DNA of 64,000 nucleotides from Paractinoplanes toevensis (GTDB taxonomy: Bacteria > Actinomycetota > Actinomycetes > Mycobacteriales > Micromonosporaceae): positions 1 through 64,000 of the forward strand of contig NZ_BOQN01000072.1 of NCBI RefSeq assembly GCF_018332695.1. Reading direction: 5' to 3'. The notes beneath the pieces were generated by a model, which made no database searches, was not told where the DNA came from, and saw only the letters and a list, made by a program, of their open reading frames with translations. Positions 8,252 to 16,924 of this stretch are shown here, in pieces. The position numbers were made by a program, and so were the translations under genes. Positions within the stretch are counted from its first letter, which is position 1. Each line of letters opens with the position of its first letter.

Positions 8252-8950
8252 ATGCTGGAAAACCGGGTGGCAATCGAACATCGGGCGGCGTATTACGCCA
8301 AACGGATCCTGCCGTGGCTCATCGCCCTGTTGCTCGGGATGATCGGTCTCGGCCTGCTGATCACCAAGGTGCTCAACCATACGTGGCCGTTCACCGTCGA
8401 GGACGGCGTCAACCGCGGGTTCGCGGCGCACCGCACTCCACCGTGGAACGTGGTCACCGAGGTCTTCAGCCTGATCGGCAGCACCCCGGTCATCATCGGG
8501 GTCACCGCGATCGCCGCGCTCATCCTGCTGAAGACCCTGCACAGCTGGTACGAGCCGCTCTTCCTGTGCGCGGCGGTCAGCGCCCAGGCGATCGTCTTCT
8601 TCTTCACCACGCTCGTCATCGACCGGCAGCGCCCGCCGGTCAAGCACCTGGACGACTCGCCGCCCACCTCCAGCTTCCCGTCCGGGCACACGTCGGCCGC
8701 GTTCGCCCTCTACTGCGGGCTGGCCCTGATCCTGGCCGGCCTGGTGCACCGGACCTGGCAGAAGTGGCTGTGCTGGGCGCTGCTGCTGATGCCGGTCGGG
8801 GTGGCGCTGTCCCGCCTCTACCGCGGCATGCACCACCCGAGCGACGTGACCGCGTCCTTCATCAACGGCGCGCTGTGCGTCGCCCTCATGTCCTGGGCGA
8901 TTCTCGGCTCCAAATCCCTCAGCTCAAGGGGCCGATCTTCAGTTTCGTGA
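8252..8950 (+). CDS. Second PAP2-family membrane phosphatase, variant first motif
   Basis: The protein has 232 residues and about six membrane helices. It keeps PSGH (SSFPSGHTSA) and SR-x5-H-x3-D (LSRLYRGMHHPSD), but the first motif reads TLVIDRQRP, with Thr where the Lys of K-x6-RP should be. Loss of that Lys weakens phosphate binding in studied members, so activity may be altered. It is a tandem neighbour of the preceding PAP2 gene but not a recent copy. Its last 32 bp overlap the end of the convergent Ig-like/TM gene. Confidence 0.87.
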   Translation: MLENRVAIEHRAAYYAKRILPWLIALLLGMIGLGLLITKVLNHTWPFTVEDGVNRGFAAHRTPPWNVVTEVFSLIGSTPVIIGVTAIAALILLKTLHSWYEPLFLCAAVSAQAIVFFFTTLVIDRQRPPVKHLDDSPPTSSFPSGHTSAAFALYCGLALILAGLVHRTWQKWLCWALLLMPVGVALSRLYRGMHHPSDVTASFINGALCVALMSWAILGSKSLSSRGRSSVS

Positions 8951-10319
8951 TCGCGACCGGGCCCACCGAGGAACGGATCAGCACCTGGTCGACGCCGCCG
9001 TGCGCGGCGGCGTCCTCGCCCGAGACGGACAGCGTGGTCGAATCGGCCCGCTGGAAGTCGCGGAACGTGACCTCCATGATCAGCGTGTTCGGCGTCAGCG
9101 GGGTGACCTTGACCGCCCCGACCGGCGGGCCGTCCGACAGGAAGTCGATCAGCAGCGGCACCTCGTGACATCTGGCCGGGTCGTCGGGCGAGCTGGACGT
9201 CAGGAACTTGCCGGTCGGCTCCTCCACCACGGCGGCGCTGCGGGCGTTCTCGCAGCCGGCCACCGCGACCGCCTTCGGGTCCCCGCTGACCAGGAAGCCC
9301 TGGTTGCGGAAAACGTCGCTGCCGACCACGCCGGGCGGCGGCGTGGTGAGGTCGATCTCGCGCTCGCCCCCACCGGCCGGTGCGCCGGTGGTGGCCGCCG
9401 CCGACGTCGCGGCCGCCGAGCTGGCCTCCACCGGCGGCGGGACCTGCGAGGGCGCGGCCGCCGAGGCCGCCGGCGGGGCCGCGCTCTGCTGCTGTTGCGC
9501 GGCGGTGGTCGCCGCCGCGGTGGGAGCCGCGGCCGTCTGGTTCACCGCGGCCGGATCGGGCTTGTCCTTCGCCCGGTTCAGCAGCGCCGGCACCGCGATC
9601 GCCGCGGCCAGCACGATCACCCCGGCCGCGATCCCGGCGACCTTCGCGAACTTCGACGCGATCCGCGGCTGCTGCACGAACGTCGCCGTACCCGTCACCG
9701 GCGTGGCGTTGGGCAGGTCGGGGGTGGCCGCCAGGGTGAGCTGCCGCTGCTTCTCCTTGTTCCACGGCAGCGGCGCCGACACGTTCAGCAGGGCCCGGCC
9801 GTTGCTGCCCGGCGGCAGGTCGAGCCAGGCCGGCTGGAAGGTGGCGCTGACCCGCCGCTCCGGATCGGTCGCGGTCAGGTAGAGCCGCACCGGCGCGTTA
9901 CCGCCGTTGGCGATCTCCAACGTGTACTGCCCCGTGCGGCCGCCGGTCACCACCTCGGGCGTCGTGCGCAGGGTGATCTGCTCGACGCTGGCCAGCTCGA
10001 TCGGCACCTCGACACAGCGCGACACGTCATGCCGGTACTTCGACCGCACCAGCGCGCCCACCACATAGGTGCCGGCCGGGGCCGGCGGCTGCACCGGCAG
10101 GTTGACCTTGACGATCAGCGTGCCGCTCTCGGCCGGCCGCAACTTGGCGACCTCGGGCTCGGTGCGCACGGTCGCCCCGTCGGGCAGCCCGAGCAACTCG
10201 ACGCCGTAATGCTCCACGATGTCACTCGCGTTGCGCACGGTGACATCGAATTGGAGGTTGTCGCCGGGCGAGGCATCCGCCCGCTCCGGCGCGACATTGA
10301 CACGCAGCGGCAGGGTCAC
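8919..10319 (-). CDS. Ig-like (NEW3-type) tandem domains with a central membrane segment
   Basis: The 466-residue protein lacks a signal peptide. Residues 1 to about 220 form two beta-sandwich domains of the NEW3/COG1470 type; phrases such as SPGDNLQFDVTVRNASD and GGRTGQYTLEIANGGNAPV are typical of that fold. One membrane helix follows (VAGIAAGVIVLAAAIAVPALL, about 230-250), then an Ala/Pro/Gln-rich linker and a C-terminal domain of about 140 residues without recognisable family. The layout (two Ig-like domains, TM, linker, small domain) is the same as that of the gene at 56986-58047 next to the injection system. It may be a scaffold that presents the C-terminal domain outside the membrane. 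Function unknown. Confidence 0.75.
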   Translation of the reverse strand: MTLPLRVNVAPERADASPGDNLQFDVTVRNASDIVEHYGVELLGLPDGATVRTEPEVAKLRPAESGTLIVKVNLPVQPPAPAGTYVVGALVRSKYRHDVSRCVEVPIELASVEQITLRTTPEVVTGGRTGQYTLEIANGGNAPVRLYLTATDPERRVSATFQPAWLDLPPGSNGRALLNVSAPLPWNKEKQRQLTLAATPDLPNATPVTGTATFVQQPRIASKFAKVAGIAAGVIVLAAAIAVPALLNRAKDKPDPAAVNQTAAAPTAAATTAAQQQQSAAPPAASAAAPSQVPPPVEASSAAATSAAATTGAPAGGGEREIDLTTPPPGVVGSDVFRNQGFLVSGDPKAVAVAGCENARSAAVVEEPTGKFLTSSSPDDPARCHEVPLLIDFLSDGPPVGAVKVTPLTPNTLIMEVTFRDFQRADSTTLSVSGEDAAAHGGVDQVLIRSSVGPVAITKLKIGPLS

Positions 10320-10352
10320 GCGCTCATGCTGTCACTCCGCGACAACCTGGAG

Positions 10353-11843
10353 CTATACGATTCCCGACACGAGATCTTCGAGGGTCGCTCGCGCTCCCTT
10401 GTGGTGCAGGCCGGCGAGGACCGAGGTGTACGCCGAGACGAAGCGCTCGCTGTCGATCAGGTCCCCGAAAACCTCCCGGTTCGCGATGAACGCCAGTGGT
10501 TCGTCCCGTTGTTTGCGCGCCGCGGCCATCAGCGGCTCCCGCAGCCGGTCCACCACCTCGATCGGCCGGCCCTGCTCGTCGACACCCTCGTCGTAGCGAG
10601 CCCAGGACGCCACGATCGCGGTCGAGAGCAGGATGTCGCCGCCGGTCTCCAGGTTGCGGCGGATCACCGGGAGCAGCCATTTCGGGATCCGGTCGGAACT
10701 CTCCGCGCACAGCCGGGCCACCGTGTCGCGGACCTGCGCGTTGGAGAACCGGTCGATCAGCTGATGCTGGTATTCCCGCAGGTCGACGCCCGGCACCGGC
10801 TCCAGGGTCGGGGTGGCCTCGCGCTCCATGTACGCCAGCAGGAACCGGGCGAACAGCGGATCCTGCGCCACGTCGTGCACCAGCCGGTAACCGGCCAGCC
10901 AGCCGAAATAGCAGAGACCCTGGTGGGAGGCGTTGAGCAGGCGCAACTTCATCAACTCGTACGGTTCGACGTCCGGCACCACCTGCACGCCGACGTCCTC
11001 GAACGGTGGCCGTCCGTTGCCGAACCGGTCCTCGAGCGCCCACTGGGTGAACGGCTCGCACACCACCGGCCAGCCGTCCTCCAGCCCGAACTGCTCGCGC
11101 ACCTGGTCGCGGTCCTCGTCGGTGGTGACCGGCGTGATCCGGTCGACCATGCTGTTCGGGAACTCCACGTGCTCCGCGACGTAACTTGCCAACGCCGGGT
11201 CACGCAGCCGGGCGTACGCGACGAAGCTGCGCCGGGCCGCCTCCCCGTTTCCCTGGATGTTGTCGCAGCTCATGATGGTGAAAGGTGCTTGGCCGCGCTG
11301 CCGTCGCCGCTCGACCGCCTCGGTGATCAGCCCGAACGTGGTCCTGGGCTGGTTGCCGATCGTGAGGTCGTGCTGCACGTCCGGGTTGTCGGCCATGAAC
11401 TCACCGGTGACCGAATGAAAGTTGTAGCCGCCCTCGGTGACGGTCAGCGACACGATCCGGATCTCCGGCGACGCCATCTTCTCGATGACCGCTTCGGGGT
11501 CGTCCGGCGCATAGAGGTATTCGACGATCGACCCGATCACCCGGGCGTCGAGGTTGCCGTCCGGCGCCTTCACGACCAGGGTGTAGAGCCCGTCCTGCGC
11601 GGCCAGCACCTGCCGCATCCGCTCGTCGGCCGGCATCACCCCCACCCCGCAGATCGCCCAGTCGAGGGCCTTGCCCTCGTTCATCAGGCGATCCAGATAC
11701 ATCGCCTGGTGGGCGCGGTGGAACCCACCGACCCCGAAATGCACGATGCCGGCCCGCAGCGCGGCCCGGTCGTATTGCGGAACGGCGACCTCTTTCCGCC
11801 CCTCACTGAGGGACGACAGGTTGGCATTGCTGAGCGGCAGCAT
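10353..11843 (-). CDS. Mannitol/fructuronate-type polyol dehydrogenase
   Basis: The 496-residue protein belongs to the long-chain mannitol dehydrogenase family, which oxidises D-mannitol (to fructose) or related polyols and uronates with NAD. Evidence is the nucleotide-binding start AGIVHFGVGGFHRAHQAMYLD, the conserved SCDNIQGNG and MVDRITP segments, and the catalytic K-x4-N-x2-H motif in KLRLLNASHQ. The ATG at 11843 is supported by the ribosome-binding site GGGAGG 11 bp upstream. No sugar transporter or kinase is adjacent, so the physiological substrate is open. It shares a 165-bp upstream region with the divergent aldo/keto reductase. Confidence 0.9.
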   Translation of the reverse strand: MLPLSNANLSSLSEGRKEVAVPQYDRAALRAGIVHFGVGGFHRAHQAMYLDRLMNEGKALDWAICGVGVMPADERMRQVLAAQDGLYTLVVKAPDGNLDARVIGSIVEYLYAPDDPEAVIEKMASPEIRIVSLTVTEGGYNFHSVTGEFMADNPDVQHDLTIGNQPRTTFGLITEAVERRRQRGQAPFTIMSCDNIQGNGEAARRSFVAYARLRDPALASYVAEHVEFPNSMVDRITPVTTDEDRDQVREQFGLEDGWPVVCEPFTQWALEDRFGNGRPPFEDVGVQVVPDVEPYELMKLRLLNASHQGLCYFGWLAGYRLVHDVAQDPLFARFLLAYMEREATPTLEPVPGVDLREYQHQLIDRFSNAQVRDTVARLCAESSDRIPKWLLPVIRRNLETGGDILLSTAIVASWARYDEGVDEQGRPIEVVDRLREPLMAAARKQRDEPLAFIANREVFGDLIDSERFVSAYTSVLAGLHHKGARATLEDLVSGIV

Positions 11844-12008
11844 CTTCGGTGACCTCCCGGCGGTGGATCGGGGATAACAGACAGCATCCCACCGAAGCCC
11901 CTAGGTCACCGCCGACCGACTCCCCCGATCTTCTGCCCGCTCCCGGTCACCCTGGGGAGTAACGCTGGTACCTCTCTCGGCGGCCGTGGGCGATCTAGCG
12001 TCGAGGGC

Positions 12009-12896
12009 ATGACCGCAGAACTTGTTCTCAACAACGGCGTACGCATGCCTGCTCTTGGTCTTGGGGTTTTTCAGAGCCCGCCCGCGGAGACCGCGGCCGC
12101 GGTCGAGGCGGCGCTGCGCGTCGGTTACCGGCATGTCGACACGGCCGCCGCCTACGGCAATGAGCGGGAGGTCGGCGAGGGCATCCGCCGTTCCGGCGTC
12201 GTCCGCGGGGACATCTTCATCGAGACCAAGGTGTGGGTCAGCGATTACGGGTACGACGAGACCCTGCACGCGTTCGAGAAGGCGACCCGGAAGCTCGGCG
12301 TCGAGCAGCTCGACCTGCTGATCCTGCACCAGCCCGCCCCGGACCGCTTCGATCGCACGGTCGCCGCCTACCGGGCGCTGGAGAAACTCCTGCAGGACGG
12401 CAGTGTGCGCGCGATCGGGGTCAGCAACTTCATGCGGCACCACCTGACCGACCTGCTCGCCCGGGCCCAGGTGGTGCCGGCGGTGAACCAGATCGAGCTG
12501 CACCCGTACTTCAGCCAGCCGGACGTGGGCAAGGCCGATGACGAGCACGGCATCCTCACCCAGGCCTGGTCGCCGATCGGCGGCATCACGTTCTACCCGG
12601 GCTGGGGTGAGCAGCGCCGCAACGTTCTGCAGGACCCGGAGATAGGCCGGATCGCCGCCGAGCACGGCCGGACGCCGGCCCAGGTGATGCTGCGCTGGCA
12701 GCTGCAGCACGGCCGCTCGGCGATCCCGAAGTCCACCGACCCGGGCCGGATCGCGGAGAACTTCGACGTCTTCGACTTCGCGCTGACCGACGGCGAGGTG
12801 GCCCGCATCGACGCGCTGGACACCGGCGTACGCAATGGCCCGGACCCGGATGTGGCCCGCCCGGAGATGTTCGACCGGGTGATTCCCGAGGACTAG
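12009..12896 (+). CDS. Aldo/keto reductase (2,5-diketo-gluconate reductase-like)
   Basis: The 295-residue NADPH-dependent oxidoreductase keeps the catalytic tetrad of the family: Asp in YRHVDTAAAYGNE with Tyr in the same helix start, Lys in IETKVW, His in LLILHQP. The cofactor phosphate loop appears as AIPKSTDPGRIAEN. It is of the bacterial AKR5 type that reduces keto-sugars, aldehydes or methylglyoxal. It is divergent from the polyol dehydrogenase, which may point to a shared polyol or keto-sugar pathway. The last 4 bp overlap the end of the convergent chemoreceptor gene. Confidence 0.92.
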   Translation: MTAELVLNNGVRMPALGLGVFQSPPAETAAAVEAALRVGYRHVDTAAAYGNEREVGEGIRRSGVVRGDIFIETKVWVSDYGYDETLHAFEKATRKLGVEQLDLLILHQPAPDRFDRTVAAYRALEKLLQDGSVRAIGVSNFMRHHLTDLLARAQVVPAVNQIELHPYFSQPDVGKADDEHGILTQAWSPIGGITFYPGWGEQRRNVLQDPEIGRIAAEHGRTPAQVMLRWQLQHGRSAIPKSTDPGRIAENFDVFDFALTDGEVARIDALDTGVRNGPDPDVARPEMFDRVIPED

Positions 12897-14491
12897 ACGC
12901 GGAACTGTCCCACCAGCACCCGCAGGCCGTTGCTCAGCTGGGAGAGCTCCTGCGTGGCCTGCTTGATGTCGATGACGCCGCTGGTGGTGGTCTGCGCCTC
13001 CGACGAGATGGTGGCGATGTTCGCGGCGATGTCGGCCGAGGCGGTCGTCGTCCGGGCGATGGTGCGGCTCATCTCGTCGGTGGCGGCGGTCTGCTCCTGG
13101 ACGGCCGAGCCGATGGTGGACTGGAAGCCGCCCAGCCGGCCGGCGATCTCGACGATCTCGCCGATCGCCTCGGTGGCCATCGTCGTGTCCTGCTGGATGC
13201 TCTGCACCTTCGCGATGATGTCGTCGGTGGCGACCTCGGTCTCCCGGGCCAGGTCCTTCACCTCGCCGGCCACCACCGCGAACCCCTTGCCGGACTCGCC
13301 GGCCCGGGCCGCCTCGATGGTCGCGTTGAGGGCCAGCAGGTTGGTCTGCTGAGCGATCGCGGTGATCGCCTTGACGATGTCGCCGATCTCCTGGCTGGAG
13401 GTGGCGAGCCGGCCGATCACGTCCTGGGTGGCGCGGGCCGCCTGCAGGCTCTGCTCGCAGACCCGGCCCGCCTCGGCCGCGGTGCCGGCGATCGTCTGCA
13501 GCGACCCGCCCATGGTGGAGGTGCTCGCCGCGGCCGTACGCACGGTGGCCGCGACCTCGTCGGCGGCCAGCACCACCTCGCCGGACTGCCGGGAGGTGGC
13601 CTTGGCGTCCACCATGATCTGGATCGCGGTAGTGGTGAGGGTCTCGCTGGCGTGCGCGACCGTGGTGGCCGAGGCGCCGATCTCGCGTACCGTCGCGGCG
13701 ATCTTGTCGACGAACCGGTTGAACGACCGGCTGACGTCGGTGAACTGGTCGTTTCCGCTGGTCTCGAGGCGCCGGGTCAGGTCGCCCTCGCCCTCGGCGA
13801 TGTCGGCGAGGCGGTCCTGCAGGGCGCTCAGCGGCCGGATGATCGACAGTGCCAGCAGGATCGCGAGCACCACCGAGATGATCAGGGTGAGGCCGCCCAC
13901 CAGGTTGGCGACGTGGGTGGTCCGGCTCGCGGTGTGGTCCGCCCGCCGGTGCGCGACGGCTTCGTGCTGCCAGGCGCTGTTGAGCAGCCGGTCGACGCCG
14001 CCGGCGATGACGGCGTACAGGTCGAGGCCGGTCTCGGCGACCAGGTCGTTGGCCTTCTCGATCTGCGCGGGGGTCCCGGCCCGGTAGGCGGCGATCACCT
14101 CGCCGTCCATGGCCTCGAATTTCTCGAACGCGGTCCGGATCGTCGCCACGTCCGACTGCTCGGCGGCGGTCAGCGGGAGCGCCGCCATCGCGTCGAGCTC
14201 CTTGACGAAGCTGTTCATCGACGCGAGGAACGCGGCTCGTTCCGGTGCGGTGTCCGCGGTCGCGTTCGCCGCCCCGCGCACGATGTTGAAGGCGTAGCCG
14301 GCCTGCCAGCCGCTCACGTCGGTGACCCGGAACTTGAGCTGCTGGGCCGCGTCGAGCTTGGCCTGCGATACGGCCAGGGCCTCGGCCGTGCTCCGGGTGC
14401 TGTTCGCCGACCACACCGCGGCCATCCAGATGGCCACGACGCACAGGGCCAGCAGGAGGAAGCCCGCCACCAGCCGCGTGGTCACCCGCAT
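12893..14491 (-). CDS. Methyl-accepting chemotaxis protein
   Basis: The protein has about 532 residues from the ATG at 14491. It has membrane helix 1 (LVAGFLLLALCVVAIWMAAVW), an extracytoplasmic helical domain of about 150 residues resembling a four-helix bundle sensor, helix 2 (VANLVGGLTLIISVVLAILLAL), a HAMP domain (PLSALQDRLADIAEGEGDLT) and a signalling coiled coil with the hairpin tip ESGKGFAVVAGEVKDLARE, where the invariant KGFAVVA...EV..LA is intact. It should pass ligand signals to CheA/CheW. No che genes lie nearby. A GTG 12 bp further upstream is an alternative start. Its presence suggests a flagellated life stage, as in zoosporic actinomycetes. Confidence 0.93.
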   Translation of the reverse strand: MRVTTRLVAGFLLLALCVVAIWMAAVWSANSTRSTAEALAVSQAKLDAAQQLKFRVTDVSGWQAGYAFNIVRGAANATADTAPERAAFLASMNSFVKELDAMAALPLTAAEQSDVATIRTAFEKFEAMDGEVIAAYRAGTPAQIEKANDLVAETGLDLYAVIAGGVDRLLNSAWQHEAVAHRRADHTASRTTHVANLVGGLTLIISVVLAILLALSIIRPLSALQDRLADIAEGEGDLTRRLETSGNDQFTDVSRSFNRFVDKIAATVREIGASATTVAHASETLTTTAIQIMVDAKATSRQSGEVVLAADEVAATVRTAAASTSTMGGSLQTIAGTAAEAGRVCEQSLQAARATQDVIGRLATSSQEIGDIVKAITAIAQQTNLLALNATIEAARAGESGKGFAVVAGEVKDLARETEVATDDIIAKVQSIQQDTTMATEAIGEIVEIAGRLGGFQSTIGSAVQEQTAATDEMSRTIARTTTASADIAANIATISSEAQTTTSGVIDIKQATQELSQLSNGLRVLVGQFRV

Positions 14492-14674
14492 ACGCCTAAG
14501 CACCGTCACGTACGGCGATCTTAAACAGGAACAACGGGCCAACAGCGGACTTCCAAGAAATGCACAGCTAAGACGACGATACGGACCCGTCCGAACGGAT
14601 GATCCCGCGATCGACCAGATGATCTTTAAGCTGCGGCTCGCATCAAGATCAAAGAGCTATGGGGGATCTTCCGC

Positions 14675-16228
14675 ATGAACCGTGTTCTGGGCCGGCGCGT
14701 GCTCGCCGCCTGCGCCGCAGCAGTCGCCACCGCGGCCGTCGCCGCGCCCGCACAGGCCGCCGGCCCCGCCGTCGACCTCCTGCTGCCGGACGTGACCGTC
14801 GCGGCCGGTGGGAACACCTATGCCGCGCCGCTGCTGTTCGCCGCGGAGGACGACGCCCTGACCGGCGGGAAGATCGTCTACGAGCTGAGTGGCGATCTCG
14901 ACGGTGTCGCCCTGGCCACCGCCGACGCCGATGCCGGCTGCGTCAACGAGGGCCCGGCCAAGCTGGTCTGCACGAACGACTTCTACACCTTCGTCGGCCC
15001 GGACGGCGGCCTCACCGACTACGCCGCGGTCACCGCGACCAAGTCCGCGCTCGGCGAGAAGGGCAAGCTCACCGTCACGTTCAGCGCCGACGGGATCGCC
15101 ACCTCGACGCGTACGGTCGACGTCACCGTCGCCGAGGGTGTCGACCTGGTCGCCGGCAAGAAGCAGAGCGTCTCGGCCAAGCCGGGCGGCGGCTTCACGG
15201 CGTCGCTCCAGGTCACCAACAGCACCGACGCGGTCGTGCACGGGACGGCGCTGCTGGCCGGCACCGACTACGCGATCGCCGGGGTGAAGCAGTTCTCCAA
15301 CTGCTTCTACGCCGACGGCGTGCTGAACGCCTGCACCTTCGACGAGGAGTTGCAGCCGGGCGCCACCTACCAGGTCGAGCTGCCGTACCAGCTGCGCAAG
15401 GACACCCTCGCGCCGGGCCGGGTGGCCGGCGAGTACGAGTGGCTGACCGCCGGCGACTACGACGACCTGATCAAGTTCGTCGGGGACAGCGGCTTCGACG
15501 GTCCCGGCAACCCGGGCGCCGACGGCAAGCTCACCCTGAAGCAGGTGTCCACCCCGAAGTCGGCGGCCAAGCAGACCGACCCCAACCCGGAGAACAACTG
15601 GCAGGACCTCGACGTCACGGTCACCGGTCAGCAGGCCGCCGACCTCGCCGCGGTCGGCGCGACCGCGACCGGCGCGGCCGGCGCCACGGTCACCGTCCCG
15701 GTGGGCGTGAAGAACCTCGGCCCGGCCACCCTGGCGTCGCAGTTCGGGCTGCCCGCGGTGGCCGCCCTGGTCACCATCCCGGCCGCCACCAAGGTCACCG
15801 GGGTTCCGGACGCCTGCTTCCCGAACGGCGCCGACGGCATCCTCAAGGGCAACCCCAAGGCCGTCCAGTACGCCTGCTTCACCGACGAGGTGCTCCCGGC
15901 CGGCTCCACGGTCACCTGGAAGTTCACCCTGAAGATCACCAAGGTGGTCCCGGGTGCGCGGGGTTCGGTCCAGCTCAACCCGAAGTGCGAGTGCGACGCG
16001 TTCAAGCCGGACGCCAACAAGGCCAACGACACCGCCCAGATCGTCCTGAACGGCACCGACACCAGCGGTGGCACCGGCGGGGGCGAGAACACCGGCGGTG
16101 AGGGCGGCGGCCTGCCGATCACCGGACCGCAGACGGCCTTCATCGGCGTCGCCGGCGCCGTACTGATCGCCGCCGGAATCACCGGTTTCGTCGTCACCCG
16201 CCGCCGGCGGACCCGCTTCGAGGCCTGA
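14675..16228 (+). CDS. Secreted wall-anchored repeat protein with LPxTG-like sorting signal
   Basis: The 517-residue protein has a signal peptide (RRVLAACAAAVATAAVAAPAQA), then four CARDB/DUF11-like beta-sandwich segments of about 120 residues; VDLVAGKKQSVSAKPGGGFT and DLAAVGATATGAAGATVTVP are typical domain starts. The C terminus is a sortase substrate signal: LPITG, a membrane stretch FIGVAGAVLIAAGITGFVV and the tail TRRRRTRFEA. It should be covalently attached to peptidoglycan by a class E/D-type sortase. No adhesion ligand can be inferred. The upstream 180 bp is notably lower in GC than the surroundings. Its stop TGA overlaps the first codon of the downstream regulator fragment. Confidence 0.88.
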   Translation: MNRVLGRRVLAACAAAVATAAVAAPAQAAGPAVDLLLPDVTVAAGGNTYAAPLLFAAEDDALTGGKIVYELSGDLDGVALATADADAGCVNEGPAKLVCTNDFYTFVGPDGGLTDYAAVTATKSALGEKGKLTVTFSADGIATSTRTVDVTVAEGVDLVAGKKQSVSAKPGGGFTASLQVTNSTDAVVHGTALLAGTDYAIAGVKQFSNCFYADGVLNACTFDEELQPGATYQVELPYQLRKDTLAPGRVAGEYEWLTAGDYDDLIKFVGDSGFDGPGNPGADGKLTLKQVSTPKSAAKQTDPNPENNWQDLDVTVTGQQAADLAAVGATATGAAGATVTVPVGVKNLGPATLASQFGLPAVAALVTIPAATKVTGVPDACFPNGADGILKGNPKAVQYACFTDEVLPAGSTVTWKFTLKITKVVPGARGSVQLNPKCECDAFKPDANKANDTAQIVLNGTDTSGGTGGGENTGGEGGGLPITGPQTAFIGVAGAVLIAAGITGFVVTRRRRTRFEA

Positions 16229-16395
16229 CGGCGAACGACGACATCGCGCGGCGCTTGCACCTTTCCCCGCTGACCGTCAAAACCCATGTCAACCGTACGA
16301 TGATCAAGCTGCAGGCCCGTGACCGCGCACAACTGGTCGTCATCGCCTACCAGAACGACCTGATCCGGCCGGGCGACGTCCTGCCGGAGGTTTGA
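16225..16395 (+). pseudogene. Isolated LuxR-type HTH fragment of a NarL-family regulator
   Basis: A 56-codon open frame, with no start of its own, encodes the end of a LuxR helix-turn-helix: NDDIARRLHLSPLTVKTHV, then MIKLQARDRAQLVVIAYQND and a normal C-terminal tail ending in a TGA. It lacks the receiver, the linker and the LTPRE start of the HTH. It begins inside the stop codon of the wall protein gene. It is best read as the surviving 3' end of a deleted response regulator gene. The next gene is a receiver domain without an HTH, so the two pieces are in the reverse of normal order. Confidence 0.8.
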
Positions 16396-16400
16396 CGCCT

Positions 16401-16414
16401 ACCGCACCTGCGGT
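16401..16414. terminator. Short hairpin after the HTH fragment
   Basis: A perfect inverted repeat ACCGCA-CC-TGCGGT starts 5 bp after the stop of the HTH fragment. It could be the original terminator of the lost regulator gene. There is no T run, which is normal in such GC-rich genomes; the arms are short. Confidence 0.35.
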
Positions 16415-16501
16415 AACCAGAACACCGCGTCGGGACGATTCGCAGCGACGGGAATCTCGCGACCCTTGAGCTTGCAAGCGAGGGCGAGGGAAGGAAGTCC
16501 C

Positions 16502-16924
16502 ATGACCATCCGGGTACTGGTAGCCGACGATCAACCACTCATCCGGCAGGCCCTGCGCACGCTGATCGACGCCGATCCGGACATGGCCGTCGTGGCCGAG
16601 GCCGCCACCGGGGTGGAGGCGGTCGTGCGCTGCCGGGCCGGCCTGGCCGACGTCGTCCTCATGGACAACCACATGCCGGACCTCAACGGCGTCGAGGCCA
16701 GCCGGCAGATCACCAGCGACCCGGACCTCGCCACGGTCCGGGTCCTCATGCACACCGTGTTCGTGACCGAGGAACTGGTCACGGCGGCACTGCCGGCGGG
16801 CGTGGCCGGCTTCCTGAGCAAGGGCGTCGACGCCGGCACGCTGCTGCAGACCATCCGCGACGTCGCCCCGCCCCGGGCTCGTGAGGTCAGCGCCGCCGGG
16901 CCACGGCCTCGAGCGCTGGGCTGA
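16502..16924 (+). CDS. Receiver-only response regulator, apparently truncated before its HTH
   Basis: The 140-residue product is a NarL-type receiver domain with LVADDQP, phospho-acceptor Asp in VVLMDNHMP, and Lys in FLSKGVD. Homology stops at LLQTIRDVA; the last 18 residues (rich in Pro, Arg and Ala) do not continue into the expected linker and HTH but run antisense into the aldo/keto reductase relic. The ATG at 16502 has the ribosome-binding site GGGAAGG and follows a 100-bp gap. It may still be made as a single-domain receiver or may be decaying. Confidence 0.72.
   Translation: MTIRVLVADDQPLIRQALRTLIDADPDMAVVAEAATGVEAVVRCRAGLADVVLMDNHMPDLNGVEASRQITSDPDLATVRVLMHTVFVTEELVTAALPAGVAGFLSKGVDAGTLLQTIRDVAPPRAREVSAAGPRPRALG

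Noticed and set aside
9000..11852. 950-codon plus-strand open frame across the Ig/TM and polyol dehydrogenase genes
   Set aside because: It is a shadow of two well-supported minus-strand genes; no start signal or known motif.
14492..14674. Cyclic di-GMP riboswitch in the lower-GC region before the wall protein gene
   Set aside because: The stretch contains no recognisable GEMM core; only the lower GC content was notable.
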